Positions 1 through 7,820 are shown, numbered from the stretch's first letter. The stretch is DNA of 64,000 bases from Hasllibacter sp963833115 (GCA_963833115.1 CAWHWS010000002.1:1302001-1366000); one strand, 5' to 3'. Translations and numbers: made by a program. Notes: generated by a model from the letters alone, not told the origin.

Positions 1-1461
1 TGGGGCGCGGCGCTCTTCCTCCTGATCGCCTGGCGTCGCGCCGCGCCTCGGGCCGCGCGCGTCCCCGAGCTCGCCCGCCGCCTGGAGGAGGCGGAGGCGC
101 GCCATGGCGAGATCTCCACCCGCGCCGACGAGCATCAGGCCCGCGTCGTCACCCTCCACGGCGAGAAGGCCGGGCTGGGAGAGGCCGTGTCCCGGCTCCA
201 GGCGCAGCTCGACGAGGCCGCCGCCGAGCGCGCGCGCATCGCCCGCGAGGCCACCGCCGAGCGCGCCGCGATCCAGGACCGCCTCGACGCCGCCCGAGAG
301 GAGATCAAGGCCCTCGAGGTCGCGCGCGGCCGGGACCAGACCGCGCTGGCCGCGCGCGTCTCCAAGCACGACGAGGACGTCGCCCTCCTGACCGAGCTGC
401 GCGCCGACATGACCGACCGCTTCAAGGCGCTGGCCGAGGCGACGCTGGCCGATCAGGGCGCGACGTTCGGCACCCTGAATCGCGAGCGCGTCGAGGCCCT
501 GATGAAGCCGGTGCGCGAGCAGGTCGAGCATTTCCAGGTCGAGCTGCGCAACGCCCATCAGGGCGCCGCCAAGGACCGCGCCCGCCTCACGGCCGAGATC
601 GAGGGCCTCGCCCGCCGCTCCGAGGAGGTCTCCCGCGAGGCCGTCGCCCTCACCAATGCCCTCAAGGGCGAGAAGCAGCGCCAGGGCGCCTGGGGGGAGA
701 TGATCCTCGAGCGCGTGCTGGAGGATAGCGGCCTCCGGAAGGGCCACGAGTACGAGACGCAGGTCTCCGTCACCGCCGAGGATGGCGGCCGCCGCCGCCC
801 GGACGCGGTCGTCCGCCTGCCCGGCGACAAGGTCGTGGTGATCGACGCCAAGGTCAGCCTGGTGGCCTACGAGGCCGCGGTGAATGCCGATGACGAGGCG
901 ACGCGCGCGCGGCACATGAACGCCCACGTCCTCGCGGTGCAGAAGCACATCGACGAGCTCGCCGCCCGCGACTACGGCGGCCTGGTGGACGGGGCGGTCG
1001 ACTACACGGTCATGTTCATGCCGGTGGAGGGCGCGCTCGCCGCCGCCCTGGAGGTGCGCGGCGACATCACCTCCCGCGCCATCGCCAAGCGCGTCGGCAT
1101 CGCCACGCCCACCACCCTGATGATGGCGCTCCGCACGATCCAGCACGTCTGGGCGGTCGAGCGGCGCGAGAGCAACGCCGAGGAGATCGCCGACCGCGCC
1201 GGCAAGCTCTTCGACAAGATGGCCGGCGTGGTCGAGGCCTTCGAGAAGGTCGGCGACCATCTCGGCCGCGCCCGCTCCGAGCACGAGACCGCCCTCGACC
1301 GCCTCTCGCGCGGCAACGGCAACGTCCTGGGCCAGTTCGACAAGCTGGCCAGGCTGGGCGCCCGCACCGGCAAGACCTTCGCCGTGCCCTTCGACGAGCA
1401 CGCGGAGGACGCCCTCGCCCCGCTCGCCGCCGCGCCCCCCGACCCGCGCCCCCCTGGCTAG
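1..1461 (+). CDS. rmuC: DNA recombination protein RmuC, 5' end cut by window
   Basis: The reading frame is open from the first base of the window, so the N-terminus lies outside it. The visible part starts with the tail of a hydrophobic segment (LFLLIAW), then about 130 residues of Ala/Glu/Arg-rich coiled coil. The RmuC nuclease-like domain follows, with a GEMILERVLEDSGL stretch and the core RRPDAVVRLPG...VVVIDAKVS (aspartate, then D-x-K, as in restriction-endonuclease folds). RmuC is a membrane-anchored protein that limits recombination at inverted repeats. The stop codon shares the four bases CTAG with the stop of the convergent glycosyltransferase gene. The assignment is secure; only the start is missing. 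Confidence 0.93.
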   Translation, partial: WGAALFLLIAWRRAAPRAARVPELARRLEEAEARHGEISTRADEHQARVVTLHGEKAGLGEAVSRLQAQLDEAAAERARIAREATAERAAIQDRLDAAREEIKALEVARGRDQTALAARVSKHDEDVALLTELRADMTDRFKALAEATLADQGATFGTLNRERVEALMKPVREQVEHFQVELRNAHQGAAKDRARLTAEIEGLARRSEEVSREAVALTNALKGEKQRQGAWGEMILERVLEDSGLRKGHEYETQVSVTAEDGGRRRPDAVVRLPGDKVVVIDAKVSLVAYEAAVNADDEATRARHMNAHVLAVQKHIDELAARDYGGLVDGAVDYTVMFMPVEGALAAALEVRGDITSRAIAKRVGIATPTTLMMALRTIQHVWAVERRESNAEEIADRAGKLFDKMAGVVEAFEKVGDHLGRARSEHETALDRLSRGNGNVLGQFDKLARLGARTGKTFAVPFDEHAEDALAPLAAAPPDPRPPG

Positions 1462-2360
1462 CCCCCCCGCCGCGCCATCAGCTCCGCCCGGTTCAGCGCC
1501 CGCGTCCAGCCGCGCGCGTTCACCCCCTTGTGCACGTAGGGCCGGCGCGTGCGCGGGTCCGTCGGCACGAGGACGTCCTCCGCCAGGGGCGGCTGCGCCC
1601 CGCCGCCCAGCGCCGCGACCTCGTCCGGCGTCATGTCGCGGAACCCCCGCACCCCCGGCCCGTCGAGCCGCGCCGCCACCCGCGCGCCCAGCGTCGCGCG
1701 CCCCCAGCGCGAGGTCGGCACCTCGGGGAGCTGCGCGGCGAAGGGCCGGTCCAGATGGGCCATCGGCGAGAGCCCCAGGCGCATCGCCTGCCGCGCGTTG
1801 TCGCCCTCGGTCCCCTCGAACCGCCAGCCCGCCGCGTCGAGGCGCGCCCGGTCCAGGATCGAGATCGCCGTGTAGTGCTGCGCCGTGACCGACCCGGCCC
1901 CGTCCCGTGGCAGGTAGTGCCACGCGCCGCCGGGCGCGGGCGCGAAATCCCCCTGACGCCGCTGTTGCCGGGGCCCCATCCGCATCGTCGGGGAGGCGAT
2001 GGCCAGCCTCGGATCGCCGGCGAACGCCGCGTCGATCTCCGCGAGGACGCTCGCGTCCAGCGCCCGGATCAGCTGGCAATCGTCCTGCAGGAACAGGATG
2101 CGCGGCGCGGCCGCCCGGCCGAACGCCTCTTGCAGGCCCGCGTAGAGCCCGCCGAGCCGCCCCGGGCCCCGGCCCTCCGCGCGGCGCACCTCGAACGGCG
2201 CGGCGTCGAGGACCGCGCGCGTCGCGGCGTCGTCCGAGCCGTCGTCGAGGATGGTCACGGGCAGGGCGCCCGCATGCCGGACGATGCTGCGCAGGCACCA
2301 GTCCAGATGGGCGCCCCTGTTGTAGCTCGAGATCGCGATCTCGAGCGGCGCGGTCGTCAT
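1458..2360 (-). CDS. Family 2 glycosyltransferase
   Basis: A protein of about 300 residues with a GT-A fold pattern. The N-terminus MTTAPLEIAISSYNRG is followed by ILDDGSDD around residue 41, the nucleotide-sugar site, and later a QDDCQL acidic motif of the D-x-D type. No membrane segment is evident, so it is probably a cytoplasmic transferase. An in-frame ATG at 2381 would add seven residues, but the ATG at 2360 has better-spaced upstream purines, so I prefer it. It stands alone, convergent with rmuC and overlapping its stop codon. The acceptor sugar cannot be told from sequence. Confidence 0.8.
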   Translation of the reverse strand: MTTAPLEIAISSYNRGAHLDWCLRSIVRHAGALPVTILDDGSDDAATRAVLDAAPFEVRRAEGRGPGRLGGLYAGLQEAFGRAAAPRILFLQDDCQLIRALDASVLAEIDAAFAGDPRLAIASPTMRMGPRQQRRQGDFAPAPGGAWHYLPRDGAGSVTAQHYTAISILDRARLDAAGWRFEGTEGDNARQAMRLGLSPMAHLDRPFAAQLPEVPTSRWGRATLGARVAARLDGPGVRGFRDMTPDEVAALGGGAQPPLAEDVLVPTDPRTRRPYVHKGVNARGWTRALNRAELMARRGG

Positions 2361-2433
2361 GTCGCGGATCCCATCGCCCATCCCCCCGCGCCGACCTACA
2401 CCGGGAGGCGGGACGGGGGCAGCCCCCCGAGCG

Positions 2434-2718
2434 TCAGCGCTCCTCGGTGGCGGGCGGGGTGGTGCCGGGCGGGGGGTAGACGTCGCCCTCGGGCTCGGCG
2501 TCCGTCATCGTCGTGACCGAGTTGGGATCGTGCGTCGTGCCCGGCATCCGTCCGGCCGCGGTCGCCGCCCGCGCGCGGGCCGCCTCGGCCTCCGCGGAGC
2601 GCGCCGCGCCCTGCGCCTCGGACGCCCCGTCCGTCGCGCCGCCCGGCGTGCCCTCGACCTGCGCGTCCCGCTGCACTGAGAGCCGCTCGCCGCGCGCGCC
2701 CGGCGTCTCGCCGCTCAT
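2434..2718 (-). CDS. Small low-complexity hypothetical protein (94 aa)
   Basis: The product begins MSGETPGARGERLSVQRDA and is rich in Ala, Glu, Arg and Thr, with a Pro-rich tail ending in TEER. It has no signal peptide or membrane segment and I do not recognise a family. The start is chosen because this ATG overlaps the TGA of the 47-residue gene upstream (CGATGAGC), which suggests translational coupling. A much longer frame open upstream on this strand is a GC-rich artefact that would overlap yjbQ antisense. Probably expressed, function unknown. Confidence 0.5.
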   Translation of the reverse strand: MSGETPGARGERLSVQRDAQVEGTPGGATDGASEAQGAARSAEAEAARARAATAAGRMPGTTHDPNSVTTMTDAEPEGDVYPPPGTTPPATEER

Positions 2719-2858
2719 CGGCGGCCGTCCCGGGGGAGTTCGCGGCGCACCGGCACGGCGCGCGGCCGCACGGCCAGCGCCGTCACCGCGAGGGCCGCGC
2801 CGGCCATGACCAGGGTGAGCCCCAGCGGCGAGGCGAGGAGGAGGATCGTCGGGATCAT
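2715..2858 (-). CDS. 47-residue single-span membrane protein
   Basis: The product reads MIPTILLLASPLGLTLVMAG and continues as a hydrophobic helix to about residue 30, then a basic tail ending RRELPRDGRR. This is a typical small inner-membrane protein with its positive end in the cytoplasm. The ATG has a clear ribosome-binding site (GAAGGACA) eight bases upstream. Its TGA overlaps the ATG of the next gene, so the two form a tiny operon. I know no named family. The good RBS, strong hydrophobicity and coupling argue that it is real. Confidence 0.55.
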   Translation of the reverse strand: MIPTILLLASPLGLTLVMAGAALAVTALAVRPRAVPVRRELPRDGRR

Positions 2859-2953
2859 CGGCCTGTCCTTCGGTTGCGTATGCCCCCCCACAACCGCCCG
2901 GTCCAGCGCCCGGTTCCCTTGCGCGGCCGGCCCGCCCGCCGCACCCTGCGCCC

Positions 2954-3361
2954 ATGCTCCACGAGATCGAGATCGACACCCAAGGCCCCGGCCTGACCGA
3001 CATCACCGGCCGCCTCGCCGCCCTCGTCCCGCCGGGCGACGGCCTCGCGACGCTCCTGGTGCGGCATACGTCCTGCTCCCTCCTGATCCAGGAGAACGCC
3101 GACCCGGACGTGCGCGCCGACCTCCAGGGCTGGGCCGCCCGCACCGTCCCCCGCGCGGACGACCCCTCCATGGTCTGGCTGCGGCACGTGGCGGAGGGCC
3201 CCGACGACATGCCCGCCCATATCCGCGCCGCGATCCTGCCCGTGTCCCTGGGCATCCCGTTCGCGGACGGGCGCCTTCTCCTGGGCACCTGGCAGGGCGT
3301 CTACCTCTGGGAGCACCGCGACCGCCCCCACCGGCGGCGCGTCGCGGTGCACCTGGCCTAG
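2954..3361 (+). CDS. YjbQ-family protein (secondary thiamine-phosphate synthase type)
   Basis: A 135-residue protein that matches the YjbQ/UPF0047 family along its whole length. It has RHTSCSLLIQENADP near residue 37, HVAEGPDDMPAHI near residue 77 and GTWQGVYLWEHR near residue 110. The conserved histidines of these blocks probably bind a metal. E. coli YjbQ has weak thiamine-phosphate synthase activity and suppresses loss of the main enzyme, but the native role is unsettled. The stop codon shares CTAG with the stop of the convergent dodecin gene. Confidence 0.9.
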   Translation: MLHEIEIDTQGPGLTDITGRLAALVPPGDGLATLLVRHTSCSLLIQENADPDVRADLQGWAARTVPRADDPSMVWLRHVAEGPDDMPAHIRAAILPVSLGIPFADGRLLLGTWQGVYLWEHRDRPHRRRVAVHLA

Positions 3362-3561
3362 TCCTCCAGGACGAAGGTCACCATCATGTTGACCTGGAAC
3401 TCGCTGATCCCCCCGTCCGACACCCGGACGACCTGCTCCTTGACCCAGGCGCTCTTGACCCCCCGCAGGCTCGAATTGGCCCGCGCGACCCCTTCGCGGA
3501 TGGCGTCCTCGAAGCTCGTGGCCGAGGTGGCGGAGATCTCCGTGACTCGTGCGACCGACAT
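3358..3561 (-). CDS. Dodecin (flavin-binding, 67 aa)
   Basis: The sequence MSVARVTEISATSATSFEDAI...VARANSSLRGVKSAWVKEQ...YxVNMMVTFVLED-type ending is the dodecin pattern. These are short proteins that assemble into hollow dodecamers and store or buffer flavins (FMN, FAD, lumichrome). The tryptophan at residue 39 is the expected stacking residue. The start is fixed by a strong Shine-Dalgarno (AAGGAGG) eight bases upstream. It sits next to the riboflavin operon, which fits a role in flavin homeostasis. Confidence 0.92.
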   Translation of the reverse strand: MSVARVTEISATSATSFEDAIREGVARANSSLRGVKSAWVKEQVVRVSDGGISEFQVNMMVTFVLED

Positions 3562-3706
3562 GGGCTGTCCTCCTTCATCTGGTTTGGACCGCCATCCTGA
3601 CCGCAACGCGCCCGCGCGCCCAGCCCACATCTGGTCCTCCGGCCCGCGCCCTACCCAATCCCTCGCGTGCCCCCTATACCGGCGCCGGATTTGGGGGGAG
3701 GAGCCG

Positions 3707-4183
3707 ATGCGCTGCCCGTTCTGCGGCAACACCGACACCCAGGTGAAGGATTCGCGCCCCGCCGAGGATCACGTCGCCATCCGCCGACGGCGCCTCTGCC
3801 CGGCCTGCGGCGGCCGGTTCACCACCTACGAACGGGTCCAGCTGCGCGATCTCGTCGTCATCAAGTCCACCGGCCGGCGCGAGGATTTCGACCGCACCAA
3901 GCTCGAGCGCTCGATCCGGATCGCCCTCTCGCGGCGCCCCGTCGACCCCGAGCGCATGGACCAGATGATTTCCGGCATTGTCCGCCGGCTCGAGAGCCTG
4001 GGCGAGACCGACATTCCCTCCGCCCGCATCGGGGAGATCGTGATGGAGGCGCTCAGCCGCGTCGACACCGTCGCCTACGTTCGTTTCGCCAGCGTCTACA
4101 AGAACTTCCAGGAGGCGGAGGATTTCGACAAGTTCGTCGCCGAGCTTCGCCCCGGCCCGCCGGACGGCCCGGGCAAGGCATGA
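3707..4183 (+). CDS. nrdR: Transcriptional repressor NrdR
   Basis: A 158-residue protein with an N-terminal zinc ribbon (MRCPFCG near residue 1 and CPACGGRF near residue 31) followed by an ATP-cone domain (about residues 46-136: VIKSTGRREDFDRTKLERSI). NrdR senses (d)ATP and represses ribonucleotide reductase genes. GGGGGGAGGAG precedes the ATG. It is first in the riboflavin operon, an order usual in Rhodobacterales. Its TGA overlaps the ATG of a ten-codon open frame that runs into ribD. Confidence 0.95.
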   Translation: MRCPFCGNTDTQVKDSRPAEDHVAIRRRRLCPACGGRFTTYERVQLRDLVVIKSTGRREDFDRTKLERSIRIALSRRPVDPERMDQMISGIVRRLESLGETDIPSARIGEIVMEALSRVDTVAYVRFASVYKNFQEAEDFDKFVAELRPGPPDGPGKA

Positions 4184-4212
4184 TCCGCCCCGGCCGCGCG
4201 GTCGCCCGGTGA
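4180..4212 (+). CDS. Possible 10-codon coupling ORF between nrdR and ribD
   Basis: An open frame MIRPGRAVAR starts in an ATGA overlap with the nrdR stop and ends in a GTGA overlap with the ribD start, exactly bridging the 25-base gap. It could carry ribosomes from nrdR to the weak GTG start of ribD. It may also be chance, because short open frames are common in GC-rich DNA. No ribosome-binding site of its own is needed if re-initiation occurs. Confidence 0.3.
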   Translation: MIRPGRAVAR

Positions 4213-5345
4213 CCATCCGCCCCGAGGATGACGGCTGGATGCGCGCCGCCCTCGCCCTCGGGCGCCAGGGCGCGGGCCGCTGCGCCCCCAACCCCGCCGT
4301 CGGCTGCCTCATCGTCTCCGCGGAGGGCCGCCTCGTCGCCCGCGCCCGCACCGCCGACGGCGGCCGCCCCCATGCCGAGGACGCCGCCCTCGCGCTCGCC
4401 GGCCCCGCGGCCCGCGGCGCCGCCGCCTACGTCACGCTGGAGCCCTGCGCCCATGCGGGCCGCGCCGGCCCCTGCGCGGACGCGCTGATCGCGGCCGGCA
4501 TCGCCCGCGTCGTCGTCGCCATGCCGGACCCCGACCCCCGCACCGCCGGGCGGGGCCTCGCCCGCCTGCGCGCCGCCGGGGTCGAGGTCGCGCTCGGCCC
4601 CCGGGGGGCCGAGGCCGCCCGTGACCACGCGCCCTTCCTCACGCGCCTCGCCCACGGCCGCCCCCACGTGATCCTCAAGCTCGCGGCCTCCCTCGACGGC
4701 CGCATCGCCACCGCCGCCGGGGAGAGCCGCTGGATCACCGGCCCCGAGGCCCGCCGCCACGTCCATGCGCTCCGCCTGCGCGCGGACGCCGTGATGGTCG
4801 GCGCCGGCACCGCGCGGGCGGACGATCCGGACCTCACCGCGCGCGGCATGGGCGCGGTGCCCCAGCCCCTGCGCGTCGTCCTCTCGCGCGGCCTGGACGT
4901 CGACCCCGCCGGGCGCCTCGGCGCGACCGCCCGCGAGCACCCCGTCCTCATGCTTCACGGCCCGGGCGCGCCCGCCGCCTCCGTCGCGGCCTGGCGCGCC
5001 GCCGGGGCTGAATGCGCCGAGATCCCGGGCGCCCCCGGCCGCCCCCTGGCGCCGGGCGCCGCGCTCGCGGCCCTCGCGGCCCGCGGCGCCGCCGCCCTCC
5101 TGGTCGAGGGCGGCGGCGCGCTCGCCGCCTCCCTCCTCGGCGCCGACCTGGTGGACGAGCTCCACGTCGTCTCCGCCGGCCTCGTCCTCGGCGCCGAGGG
5201 GCGCCCCTCCGTCGGCGCCATGGATCTCGCCCGCCTCGCGGGCGCCCCCCGCCTGACCCTGCGCGAGGCGCGCCCCATCGGCGCGGACCTCCTCCACGTC
5301 TGGACGCGGGACCGGCCGCCCCCTACGTCCCGGCCGCAGGCCTAG
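4209..5345 (+). CDS. ribD: Bifunctional riboflavin deaminase/reductase RibD
   Basis: A 378-residue protein with two domains. The N-terminal deaminase (about 1-145) has the zinc site PHAEDAAL near residue 54 and EPCAHAGRAGPC near residue 77. The C-terminal reductase (about 155-370) begins RPHVILKLAASLDGRIAT and includes GAGTARADDP and a GGGALAASLL nucleotide-binding stretch. It carries out the second and third steps of riboflavin synthesis from GTP. The start is the GTG at 4209 inside a GTGA overlap with the preceding small frame. The ATG of ribE follows 18 bases after the stop. Confidence 0.93.
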   Translation: MTIRPEDDGWMRAALALGRQGAGRCAPNPAVGCLIVSAEGRLVARARTADGGRPHAEDAALALAGPAARGAAAYVTLEPCAHAGRAGPCADALIAAGIARVVVAMPDPDPRTAGRGLARLRAAGVEVALGPRGAEAARDHAPFLTRLAHGRPHVILKLAASLDGRIATAAGESRWITGPEARRHVHALRLRADAVMVGAGTARADDPDLTARGMGAVPQPLRVVLSRGLDVDPAGRLGATAREHPVLMLHGPGAPAASVAAWRAAGAECAEIPGAPGRPLAPGAALAALAARGAAALLVEGGGALAASLLGADLVDELHVVSAGLVLGAEGRPSVGAMDLARLAGAPRLTLREARPIGADLLHVWTRDRPPPTSRPQA

Positions 5346-5363
5346 GCCGCGGAGGGTCGCCAC

Positions 5364-5969
5364 ATGTTCACGGGCATCGTCACCGATATCGGCCGCGTCG
5401 CCGCCATCGAGCGAGGCGGCGACACGCGCGTGCGCATCGAGACCGGCTACGACACCGCCACCATCGACATCGGCGCCTCGATCGCCTGCGCCGGCGTGTG
5501 CCTCACGGCCGTCGCCCTCGGCCCCGGCTGGTTCGAGGTCGAGGCCAGCGCCGAGACCCTCGAGCACACCACCCTGGGCGGCTGGACGCGGGGCGCCCGC
5601 GTCAACCTCGAGCGCGCGCTGCGCGTGGGCGACGAGCTCGGCGGCCACATCGTGTCGGGCCATGTCGACGGCACCGCCACCATCACCGGCCTGCGCCCCG
5701 AGGGCGCCTCGATCCGCTACACCCTCGAAGCCCCCCCCGCGCTCGCCCGCTTCATCGCGCCCAAGGGCTCGGTCTGCCTCGACGGCACCTCCCTCACCGT
5801 GAACGAGGTCGTGGGCCAGAGCTTCGGCGTGAACCTCATCCCCCACACCCAGTCCGCGACCACCTGGGGCGACCGCGCCGAGGGGGACGCCGTCAACCTC
5901 GAGATCGACACCCTCGCCCGCTACGTCGCCCGCCTCGCGGAGGCGCCCTCTCCGGCCCTCGCCGAATGA
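5364..5969 (+). CDS. ribE: Riboflavin synthase alpha subunit
   Basis: A 201-residue protein that starts with the hallmark MFTGIVTDIG and consists of two tandem lumazine-binding barrels. GVCLTAV and SGHVDGT occur in the first half, and CLDGTSLTVNEV with the FGVNLIPHT stretch in the second. It dismutates 6,7-dimethyl-8-ribityllumazine (made by RibH) to riboflavin. GGAGGGTCGCC precedes the ATG. Its TGA overlaps the ATG of the next, uncharacterised gene. The symbol ribC is used for the same gene in some species. Confidence 0.95.
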   Translation: MFTGIVTDIGRVAAIERGGDTRVRIETGYDTATIDIGASIACAGVCLTAVALGPGWFEVEASAETLEHTTLGGWTRGARVNLERALRVGDELGGHIVSGHVDGTATITGLRPEGASIRYTLEAPPALARFIAPKGSVCLDGTSLTVNEVVGQSFGVNLIPHTQSATTWGDRAEGDAVNLEIDTLARYVARLAEAPSPALAE

Positions 5970-6559
5970 TCCCGCCGGGGCAGGGGGGGGGCGCGCCGGG
6001 CCTGGGCCACAATCGCGGCCCCTCCCTCGCGCCCGGCCGGGGGTTCCGCGCCCACGCCTGGCGCCGGGCCCGCGCCGCCCTCCTGCCGAAGCTGCCCATC
6101 GAGGTCGTGCGCCTGCACCTCCGCCGGGCCCGGGCGCTCGGCCTCGACTACGCCACCTATGCCGGAATCCGCGCTACCACGGGCCGCGACCTGATTGCGT
6201 TCCTCTACTCCGCCAACGCCCTCGGCATGACCCGTCCCGGCGCCGCCCCCGCGCCCGACCGCGCCGCCCGCGCCGCCGCGAGCGCCGCCGCCGCGATCCT
6301 CGCCGTGCCGCCCCCCATGGCGCCCGGCCCCGCCGCCGAGGCCTGCGCCGCCGCCGGGCTGCGCCTCCTGCGCGCCGGCCGCGCCCCCGTCCTCGCGGAC
6401 GGCCCCCGCGCCGCCGCCGAGATGCTGGGCGCCCTCGCCGCCGGCCTGCCGCGCGACGCGGTCCTCGTCGTCGGCGCCGCCCCGCCGGAGGCCGCCTGGA
6501 CCGCCGCGGGCCGCTTCGCCGGCTACCTGCCCGCCGAGCGATGGCTTGCCATGGGGTGA
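5966..6559 (+). CDS. Conserved-looking hypothetical protein inside the riboflavin operon
   Basis: A 197-residue Ala/Arg-rich protein with no known domain. An N-terminal GLGHNRGPSL motif (about residues 12-21) is followed by RAHAWRRARAALLPKLPIEVVRLHLRRARALGLDYATYAGIRATTGRD and then a long Ala/Pro-rich half. The middle block keeps helix-like spacing and a polar pattern, which argues for a real protein and not a GC artefact. It starts in an ATGA overlap with ribE. From memory, a similar protein sits at this place in other Rhodobacterales. A link to flavin metabolism is inferred from position only. Confidence 0.75.
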   Translation: MIPPGQGGGAPGLGHNRGPSLAPGRGFRAHAWRRARAALLPKLPIEVVRLHLRRARALGLDYATYAGIRATTGRDLIAFLYSANALGMTRPGAAPAPDRAARAAASAAAAILAVPPPMAPGPAAEACAAAGLRLLRAGRAPVLADGPRAAAEMLGALAAGLPRDAVLVVGAAPPEAAWTAAGRFAGYLPAERWLAMG

Positions 6560-6572
6560 ACGGGCCGCGCCC

Positions 6573-6618
6573 GCCATGCGCATGGGTCGTGCATGGCCCG
6601 TGCATCGGATGCGCATCC
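6573..6618. repeat. 11-bp-period ATGC tandem repeat, locus A (four units)
   Basis: Between the hypothetical gene and ribBA, four GCAT words end at 6583, 6594, 6605 and 6616, exactly 11 bases apart. Read on the minus strand the units are ATGCGCATCCG, ATGCACGGGCC, ATGCACGACCC and ATGCGCATGGC. The first plus-strand unit contains the perfect palindrome CCATGCGCATGG (6574-6585). The same repeat occurs at 61763-61818 in the opposite orientation. I see no FMN-riboswitch pattern here. Confidence 0.8.
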
Positions 6619-6697
6619 CCCGTGCGGGCCGCTTTCCATCCCGCGCCGGGGCGCCTATCTGCCCCCTGACACGCCGCCGAACCCCGGAGCCCGCGCC

Positions 6698-7816
6698 ATG
6701 ACCTACGAGCGACCCGGCCCCGTCGAGGAAGACTGGTCCGACGCGATCAGCACCACCCAGGAGATCATCGACGACGCGCGCAACGGCCGCATGTTCGTCC
6801 TGGTCGACCACGAAGACCGTGAAAACGAAGGAGATCTCGTGATCCCCGCCCAGATGGCGACCCCGGACGCGATCAACTTCATGGCCACCCACGGCCGCGG
6901 CCTCATCTGCCTCGCGCTGCCCGAGGCGCGCATCGACGCCCTCGGCCTGCCCCTGATGTCCTCCAACAACTCCAGCCGCCACGAGACCGCGTTCACGACC
7001 TCGATCGAGGCCCGCGAGGGCGTCACCACCGGCATCAGCGCCCATGACCGCGCGCTCACCGTCTCGGTCGCCATCGACGCCTCCAAGGGCGCCGCCGACA
7101 TCGCGACGCCGGGCCATGTCTTCCCGCTAAGGGCCCGGGATGGCGGCGTTCTCGTGCGCGCGGGGCACACCGAGGCCGCGGTCGACGTCGCCCGCCTCGC
7201 GGGGCTCAACCCGTCCGGCGTCATCTGCGAGATCATGAACGAGGACGGGCACATGGCCCGCCTGCCCGAGCTCGTCGCCTTCGCCCAGCGGCACGGGCTC
7301 AAGGTCGGCACCATCAGCGATCTCATCGCCTACCGCCGCCGCAACGACAATCTCGTGCGCAACGCCTCCGAGCGCGTGGTATCCTCCGAGTTCGGCGGCG
7401 AGTGGACCATGCGGATCTACACCGACGAGACCGAGGGCGCCGAGCACATCGCGCTCGTGAAGGGCGACGTGACCGGCGCCGAGCCGGTGCTCACGCGCAT
7501 GCACGCGATGGACCCGCTCCTCGACGTGGTCGGCCTCGGCGGGTCCGGCCGCACGGGCGAGTTCGGCGACGCGATGCGCCTCATCGCCGAGGAGGGGCGC
7601 GGCGTGCTCGTCCTCCTGCGCGACCTCCACATGAAGCTCGCCGCCTCCGAGGAGGTCTCGCCCCAGACCCTGCGCCAATACGGGCTGGGCGCGCAGATCC
7701 TCTCCTCGCTCGGCCTGTCGCGCATCACCCTCCTGACCAACTCGCCCCGGCCCAAGGTCGTCGGCCTCGAAGCCTACGGCCTCGAGATCGCCGGCACCCG
7801 CCGCATCACGGAGTAG
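6698..7816 (+). CDS. ribBA: 3,4-dihydroxy-2-butanone 4-phosphate synthase fused to a degenerate GTP cyclohydrolase II domain
   Basis: A 372-residue protein. The RibB half (about 15-215) is complete: DHEDRENEGDL metal/substrate loop, FMATHGRGLIC, GVTTGISAHDRALT, RAGHTEAAVDVARLAG and a CEIMNEDGHMAR end. The second half (about 220-372) has the outline of RibA (VVSSEFGGEWTMRIYTD, LRQYGLGAQILSSLGL). However, it lacks the three zinc-binding cysteines expected in the block after GDVTGAEPVLTRMHA, so it should not act as a cyclohydrolase. Such RibBX-type fusions are known from Alphaproteobacteria. The ATG follows a GGAGCC; ribH starts five bases after the stop. Confidence 0.92.
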   Translation: MTYERPGPVEEDWSDAISTTQEIIDDARNGRMFVLVDHEDRENEGDLVIPAQMATPDAINFMATHGRGLICLALPEARIDALGLPLMSSNNSSRHETAFTTSIEAREGVTTGISAHDRALTVSVAIDASKGAADIATPGHVFPLRARDGGVLVRAGHTEAAVDVARLAGLNPSGVICEIMNEDGHMARLPELVAFAQRHGLKVGTISDLIAYRRRNDNLVRNASERVVSSEFGGEWTMRIYTDETEGAEHIALVKGDVTGAEPVLTRMHAMDPLLDVVGLGGSGRTGEFGDAMRLIAEEGRGVLVLLRDLHMKLAASEEVSPQTLRQYGLGAQILSSLGLSRITLLTNSPRPKVVGLEAYGLEIAGTRRITE

Positions 7817-7820
7817 CTCC

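Noticed and set aside
4053..5846. Very long open frame antisense to ribD and ribE (597 codons)
   Set aside because: It is a GC-rich shadow: Gly/Ala/Arg/Asp repeats with no motif, while ribD and ribE are certain on the other strand.
6560..6697. FMN riboswitch before ribBA
   Set aside because: None of the conserved FMN-aptamer words is present; the region is explained by the 11-bp repeat.
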